DNA of 8,873 bases from Betaproteobacteria bacterium (GTDB taxonomy: Bacteria > Pseudomonadota > Gammaproteobacteria > Burkholderiales > SG8-39), in NCBI GenBank assembly GCA_007280315.1, contig QYQC01000005.1:1-8873 (forward strand). Reading direction: 5' to 3'. Positions within the stretch are counted from its first letter, which is position 1. The number at the start of each line of letters is the position of its first letter. Shown in pieces: positions 5,118 to 8,873 of the stretch. The notes under the pieces were generated by a model. The model was not told the DNA's origin. It ran no database searches and was given only the letters and a program-made list of their open reading frames with translations. The position numbers and the translations under genes were made by a program.

Positions 5118-7268
5118 CTGAAGTTGCTGACCACCTTGCGCGGCCGGCTTGCGGCCATGACCTCGGACGCCTATCTGCCGGAGCGCGTAGCGATGCTGTA
5201 CCGGCTGAGCGCAACGGATGTGCACGTCATCCTGGTTGCCGCCGGCATCACCGCTTTCGCCTTATGGGGCCAGGTTGGCGTCAAATTAATGGCCCTCTGG
5301 TTCATCTGGTTAGGCGTGGCGAGTGCGGTGCGCTACGTGCTGGCGCGGATTTACAGGCGCCGCCGGCCCGCTTTGGAAGACGCAGCCCGATGGGAAAATT
5401 ATTTCTGCCTGGCAAGCGCGCTGGTCGGTGCTGCCTGGGGGCTGACGCTGATGCTCATCGGGTATATACCCGCCTCCGCGCAGGATCTGACGTTTACCCT
5501 CCTTATCAGCAGCACAGCGATGGGGCTGCCATCGTCACTGGCGCCGAGCCCGAAGGCGTTCACCAGCTTCATCGTGCCCATGCTCGCGCCTACGGTCGCA
5601 ATGCTGTTTGCCTTTGGCGGCGGACTCAATACCTCTACCGCCATGCTCATGCTGGTGCTTGCAAGCGTGGTGGTAGCCATGTATCTCTCGAACTATCTGG
5701 CGCTGATGGACACCCTCGCCTACACCAACAGGAACACGGTGCTGCTGCAGGATTTGCGCGTCGCCGAAAACTCCCTGACCGCGTCGCTGGCCGAACAGGA
5801 GCTGATCTTCGACACGGCAGCCGTCGGCATCGCTTTCATACGTCAGAAGACGGTGCTGAAATGCAACCTCAGGTTCGCCCAGATCCTCGGCTACGAGAAG
5901 GAGGAAATGCTGGGTCAGGCCGCCCGCGTCTGGTTCAAGTCCGAAGAGGAATTCATGGTCGAGGATAGCCGCGCCAACGCGCGCTTGGCCGAGCAACGGA
6001 ACTATTCCTCGGAGACTCAGCTGCGCAGGAAAGACGGGAGTCTGATCTGGGTTTCCGCTGACAGCCGCGCAATCGATCCGAACGATCCACAGGCCGGAGT
6101 GATCACCAGTATCGGCGACATCACCCAACGCAAGACCGCCGAGGCGGCGCTGCGCCAAACCAAGGAGCGGCTCGATCTGGCGATGCAGTCCTCTTCGATT
6201 TCGATCTGGGAGTGGGATGTCAGGCGCGGCACGATTTATGTCGATGCAGGCCTGGCGCAGATTACCGGCGACGAGCCGCGCGAGCGCTTCCTCACGCTGG
6301 ATGAAATGGCGCGCCTGCTGCACCCGGACGATGTCGTCGCGATGCGTAAGGCACAAAGCGAATGCTTCAGGGGTGTGGCGCCACTATACCGCGTCGAGTA
6401 CCGCCTCAAGACGGCGGGCGGGGAATGGGTCTGGATACTGAGCCGCGGTCGCGTGGTCGGGCGAACCAAGGACGGCAGGGTGCTGCGTGTTACCGGAACC
6501 AACGTGGACATCAGCCAGCGCAAGCTGGCCGAAGCCGAATTGCTCTCGGCGCTGCAGCAGGAGAAAGAGATGTCCGAGAGGAAGTCCAGGTTCGCCGCGC
6601 TCGCGCAACACGAATTTCGAACGCCGCTGTCCACTATCCTGTCCTCGGCCGAGCTGCTGGAGCATTATTCAGACAGCCTCAGCGCAGAGGACAGGCTGAC
6701 AATGCTCCACGGTATGCAGTCCGGGGTGAAGCGCATGGATGCGCTGATCGAAAACGTACTCACCATCGGCAAGGCCGACGCCGGCACGCTTAAATTTTCG
6801 CCGACGCCGGTGGATTTGGGAGAGCTTTGCAAAAAGGTGACCGAGGAGCTGCGCAAGGACGTCGCGGCGCACTATGTCGTACGCTTCGAGCGCGACTTCG
6901 AACGTGGAAGTGTCAGCCTTGACCCGATTTTGCTGCGTCGCGTCCTGACGAACCTGCTCTCCAATGCGGTGAAGTTCTCGCGCACGGGAAGTACCGTGTC
7001 ACTGAAGTTGACCGAACGCAATGCGCACGCGCTGATCGAGGTAAGCGACCAGGGTATAGGCATTCCGATTGAAGACCAGGCGCGGCTGTGCGAAATCTTT
7101 CATCGCGCATCTAACGTCGATAACCGGCAAGGCGCCGGCCTCGGCCTTGCTGTAGTCAAGAAGGCGATTGAATTGCACGGTGGAACCATTTCTATCGACA
7201 GCAAAGTCAATGACGGCACGCGCGTCAGCCTACGTCTACCGCTGATAGAAGCGCGCGGGGCGGCTTGA
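5118..7268 (+). CDS. Membrane sensor histidine kinase (6 TM - PAS - PAS - HisKA - HATPase_c)
   Basis: The protein has 716 residues from CTG 5118; ATG 5157 would give 703. An N-terminal sensor region has about six hydrophobic segments (residues 36-51, 56-78, 94-117, 124-142, 148-168, 173-196). Two PAS domains with PAC ends follow, at about 225-342 (closing GDITQRKTAEAAL) and 352-472 (closing VDISQRKLAEAEL). The HisKA box AQHEFRTPLS has phospho-acceptor H498 (codon at 6609-6611) and an ExxT phosphatase motif. The ATPase domain is complete: N-box LTNLLSNAVKFS (N616), G1 DQGIGIP (D644), F-box IFHRAS and G2 GAGLGLAVV. It should autophosphorylate in response to a signal sensed by the membrane or PAS domains. 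It has no receiver domain, and no response regulator is in the window, so it is an orphan here. No Cys or His PAS cofactor ligand is obvious. The start is uncertain; the frame is open back to TTG 5028. Confidence 0.9.
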   Translation: MKLLTTLRGRLAAMTSDAYLPERVAMLYRLSATDVHVILVAAGITAFALWGQVGVKLMALWFIWLGVASAVRYVLARIYRRRRPALEDAARWENYFCLASALVGAAWGLTLMLIGYIPASAQDLTFTLLISSTAMGLPSSLAPSPKAFTSFIVPMLAPTVAMLFAFGGGLNTSTAMLMLVLASVVVAMYLSNYLALMDTLAYTNRNTVLLQDLRVAENSLTASLAEQELIFDTAAVGIAFIRQKTVLKCNLRFAQILGYEKEEMLGQAARVWFKSEEEFMVEDSRANARLAEQRNYSSETQLRRKDGSLIWVSADSRAIDPNDPQAGVITSIGDITQRKTAEAALRQTKERLDLAMQSSSISIWEWDVRRGTIYVDAGLAQITGDEPRERFLTLDEMARLLHPDDVVAMRKAQSECFRGVAPLYRVEYRLKTAGGEWVWILSRGRVVGRTKDGRVLRVTGTNVDISQRKLAEAELLSALQQEKEMSERKSRFAALAQHEFRTPLSTILSSAELLEHYSDSLSAEDRLTMLHGMQSGVKRMDALIENVLTIGKADAGTLKFSPTPVDLGELCKKVTEELRKDVAAHYVVRFERDFERGSVSLDPILLRRVLTNLLSNAVKFSRTGSTVSLKLTERNAHALIEVSDQGIGIPIEDQARLCEIFHRASNVDNRQGAGLGLAVVKKAIELHGGTISIDSKVNDGTRVSLRLPLIEARGAA

Positions 7269-7405
7269 TCCAGAGCGACATTGCTCACAAAGACGTTGCT
7301 TCGGCTGACTCTGATGTTTTCGCGCCCTGGTGGTCGTTCAAGACGCTGAAGGGAGGTTGTGCGTCACACCAATCGATGGCCCGCTGCCGTCCTCCTTACA
7401 CCTAC

Positions 7406-8863
7406 TCACCCTTTCGATTCATAAAACCGAATCAAATTGCTGCCTGCATCCTTGGCTCGATACATTGCCGCGTCCGCGCGCTTGAGGACGTCTTCCACAC
7501 GGTCGTCGCGCTTGCCGAACATCGCCACGCCCAAACTCGCCGTGCACTGATGCTCGATTATGGTTTCCGCTTCTCCCGCCTTTTGAACCTTGAGTACATA
7601 GGGCCTGGCCAGCGCGGCGCGTATTTTCCCGAGAATGAGGTTTACCTGACTGGCGGACTCCGATTGGTCCGCGTGCAGTTCGCTGATCACAACCACAAAC
7701 TCGTCCCCGCCGAATCGCGCCACAGTGTCCACTTCGCGGACACTTTTTTTCAATCGATCCGCAGCCTGAATCAACAGTAAATCGCCGACCGCGTGACCGT
7801 GCGTGTCATTGAGCAACTTGAAGTTGTCCAGATCGAGAAATATCAATGCGCCATGGCTACCGCTGCGCTTGCCGGCGGCCATGGCGTGGCTCAGACGATC
7901 GTTGAGCAGGCGGCGGTTCGGCAGTTTGGTGAGTTCGTCATAGAAAGCCAGTTGACGCACCTCCTCTTCCATCTGCTTGCGTTCGGTAATGTCGCGGGTA
8001 ATGCTGAGGAGATGCGGGACATTTTCGATCTCAATAACAGATGCGGACATCAATCCATATCTGATACTCCCGTCCTTGGCGCGAAAGCCTGCTTCGAGAT
8101 TCATCACCTGGCCGTCTTTTTTCAAGCCTTCTACCAGCCGCGCCCGATCCTCCGGCTTGTCCCAGATGTCCAGCATGATCGAGGTGTTCCCGGTAATTTC
8201 CTGTTCGGTGTATCCCATGATCTGGGTGAATCCAGGGTTGATCGAGACATAGCGCCTGTCCTCGACCCGGTTGATGTTGAGGGCCTCCGGATTGAGATAG
8301 AACGCTTTTTTGAACTTTTCCTCGCTTTTTTGCAGCGCTTCATCGGCCCGCTTGCGCTCGGTAATGTCGGTGCTGGTCCCGCTGAGGCGCAGCGGCCGCC
8401 CTACGGCGTCGCGCTCGATCACCCGGCCGCGGCTCCGGATCCACTTCCACTCGCCGTTCGCCACCCTGACCCGGTGTTCCACTACGTAATTGGGGATTTC
8501 TCCTTTCTGCGCACGGACGGCGGTGGCGATAACGCCCGGTAGATCATCCGGATGCACAAGCTTCAGCAAATCGGCGGCATTCGTGCGGGTCTCTGCGGGT
8601 GACATGCCAAGAAACGCAGCCCAGGAAGCGTCAAGCCAGATTTGTTTCGTGCGCAGATCGCTTTCCCACACGCTGGTCCGCCCGCCTTCGAGCGCAATTT
8701 GCAGTCGGTGTGCCGCGACGTTGATTTCCTGCAAGGCGTACAGGATGATCGCCACCACCAGGGAGGCCACGAGCAACGAAGCCACCAAGCCGGTGAGCAG
8801 GTAATCCGCGGTGACCCGGCCCAGCAGCCACCACCCCATTGCGGCAGAGATGACCTCGGACAT
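7406..8863 (-). CDS. Membrane PAS-PAS-GGDEF diguanylate cyclase, 5' end possibly outside the window
   Basis: At least 485 residues. From the N-terminus: a hydrophobic helix (about 22-42), PAS/PAC 1 (about 52-175, with HPDD at 104-107 and GEWKWIRSRGRV), PAS/PAC 2 (about 179-300), then GGDEF (about 305-480). The cyclase signatures are intact: DELTKLPNRR (309-318), FLDLDNFKLLND (342-353, metal-binding D344) and GGDEF at 385-389 (nucleotides 7697-7711). The inhibitory I-site REVD (376-379) sits five residues before GGDEF, so product inhibition by c-di-GMP is expected. It should convert two GTP to c-di-GMP at the membrane. There is no EAL or HD-GYP domain. The frame is still open at the right edge (codons for S-I-G precede M1), and an AGGG abutting the ATG is too close to be its ribosome site. 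The residues just after M1 (MGWWLLGRVTADYLLTGL) resemble the middle of a two-helix membrane region, so the true start may lie beyond 8873. Confidence 0.9.
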   Translation of the reverse strand: MSEVISAAMGWWLLGRVTADYLLTGLVASLLVASLVVAIILYALQEINVAAHRLQIALEGGRTSVWESDLRTKQIWLDASWAAFLGMSPAETRTNAADLLKLVHPDDLPGVIATAVRAQKGEIPNYVVEHRVRVANGEWKWIRSRGRVIERDAVGRPLRLSGTSTDITERKRADEALQKSEEKFKKAFYLNPEALNINRVEDRRYVSINPGFTQIMGYTEQEITGNTSIMLDIWDKPEDRARLVEGLKKDGQVMNLEAGFRAKDGSIRYGLMSASVIEIENVPHLLSITRDITERKQMEEEVRQLAFYDELTKLPNRRLLNDRLSHAMAAGKRSGSHGALIFLDLDNFKLLNDTHGHAVGDLLLIQAADRLKKSVREVDTVARFGGDEFVVVISELHADQSESASQVNLILGKIRAALARPYVLKVQKAGEAETIIEHQCTASLGVAMFGKRDDRVEDVLKRADAAMYRAKDAGSNLIRFYESKG

Positions 8864-8873
8864 CCCTATGGAC

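Noticed and set aside
5535..6356. 273-residue minus-strand frame inside the histidine kinase
   Set aside because: It lies opposite clear membrane and PAS coding sequence and has no motif of its own.
7269..7405. Bidirectional terminator between the convergent kinase and cyclase genes
   Set aside because: Only weak imperfect pairings (for example AAGGGAGG at 7349 with CCTCCTT at 7391) and no T-run; not supportable.
7265..7780. Plus-strand frame of 171 residues after the kinase, with GGGAGG near 7351
   Set aside because: Most of it is antisense to the GGDEF catalytic core, and the purine run has no convincing start codon in this frame; treated as a shadow.

Overview
The window is 8.9 kb of G+C-rich, densely coding bacterial chromosome. 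The gene set (YccA/BI-1, TerC, USP, periplasmic FKBP, HCCA-isomerase/DsbA-like protein, HemG, PAS-containing signalling proteins) and the long G+C-rich shadow frames suggest a proteobacterium, most likely a betaproteobacterium or a relative. That placement comes from protein resemblance only. There are no rRNA, tRNA, CRISPR, phage or insertion-sequence signatures, and no gap longer than about 240 bp without a gene.

Region 1 (1-1850, plus strand) holds the C-terminal half of a YccA/BAX-inhibitor-1 membrane protein, whose frame is closed by a stop at 31-33. It is followed by one long frame (489-1778) that joins a seven-helix TerC-type metal-transport domain to a universal stress protein (USP) domain. 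The USP half carries its own near-perfect Shine-Dalgarno sequence and ATG, so it may also be made alone. Two G+C-rich hairpins follow.

Region 2 (1991-4318, plus strand) is a tight cluster: an exported FKBP-type prolyl isomerase, a GST-kappa/HCCA-isomerase-type thioredoxin-fold protein, an 87-residue protein of unknown function, and a zinc-free MDR oxidoreductase. The last three are 13 and 6 bp apart, so they are probably co-transcribed. Protein folding and redox or electrophile handling are plausible shared themes, but this is inference.

Region 3 (4338-4880, minus strand) is hemG, a flavodoxin-like protoporphyrinogen oxidase. It converges on the MDR gene with 19 bp between stops. A 237-bp divergent spacer follows, with four GCGAT repeats and a good candidate extended -10 promoter reading rightward.

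Region 4 (5118-8863) is a convergent signalling pair. On the plus strand is a membrane sensor histidine kinase (six helices, PAS, PAS, HisKA, HATPase). On the minus strand is a membrane PAS-PAS-GGDEF diguanylate cyclase with an intact catalytic motif and inhibitory I-site; its 5' end may lie beyond the window. The second PAS of the kinase and the first PAS of the cyclase are clearly similar. No response regulator lies in the window.

The strongest candidate for something unusual is the TerC-USP fusion with an embedded internal start. No wholly new multi-gene system is evident.
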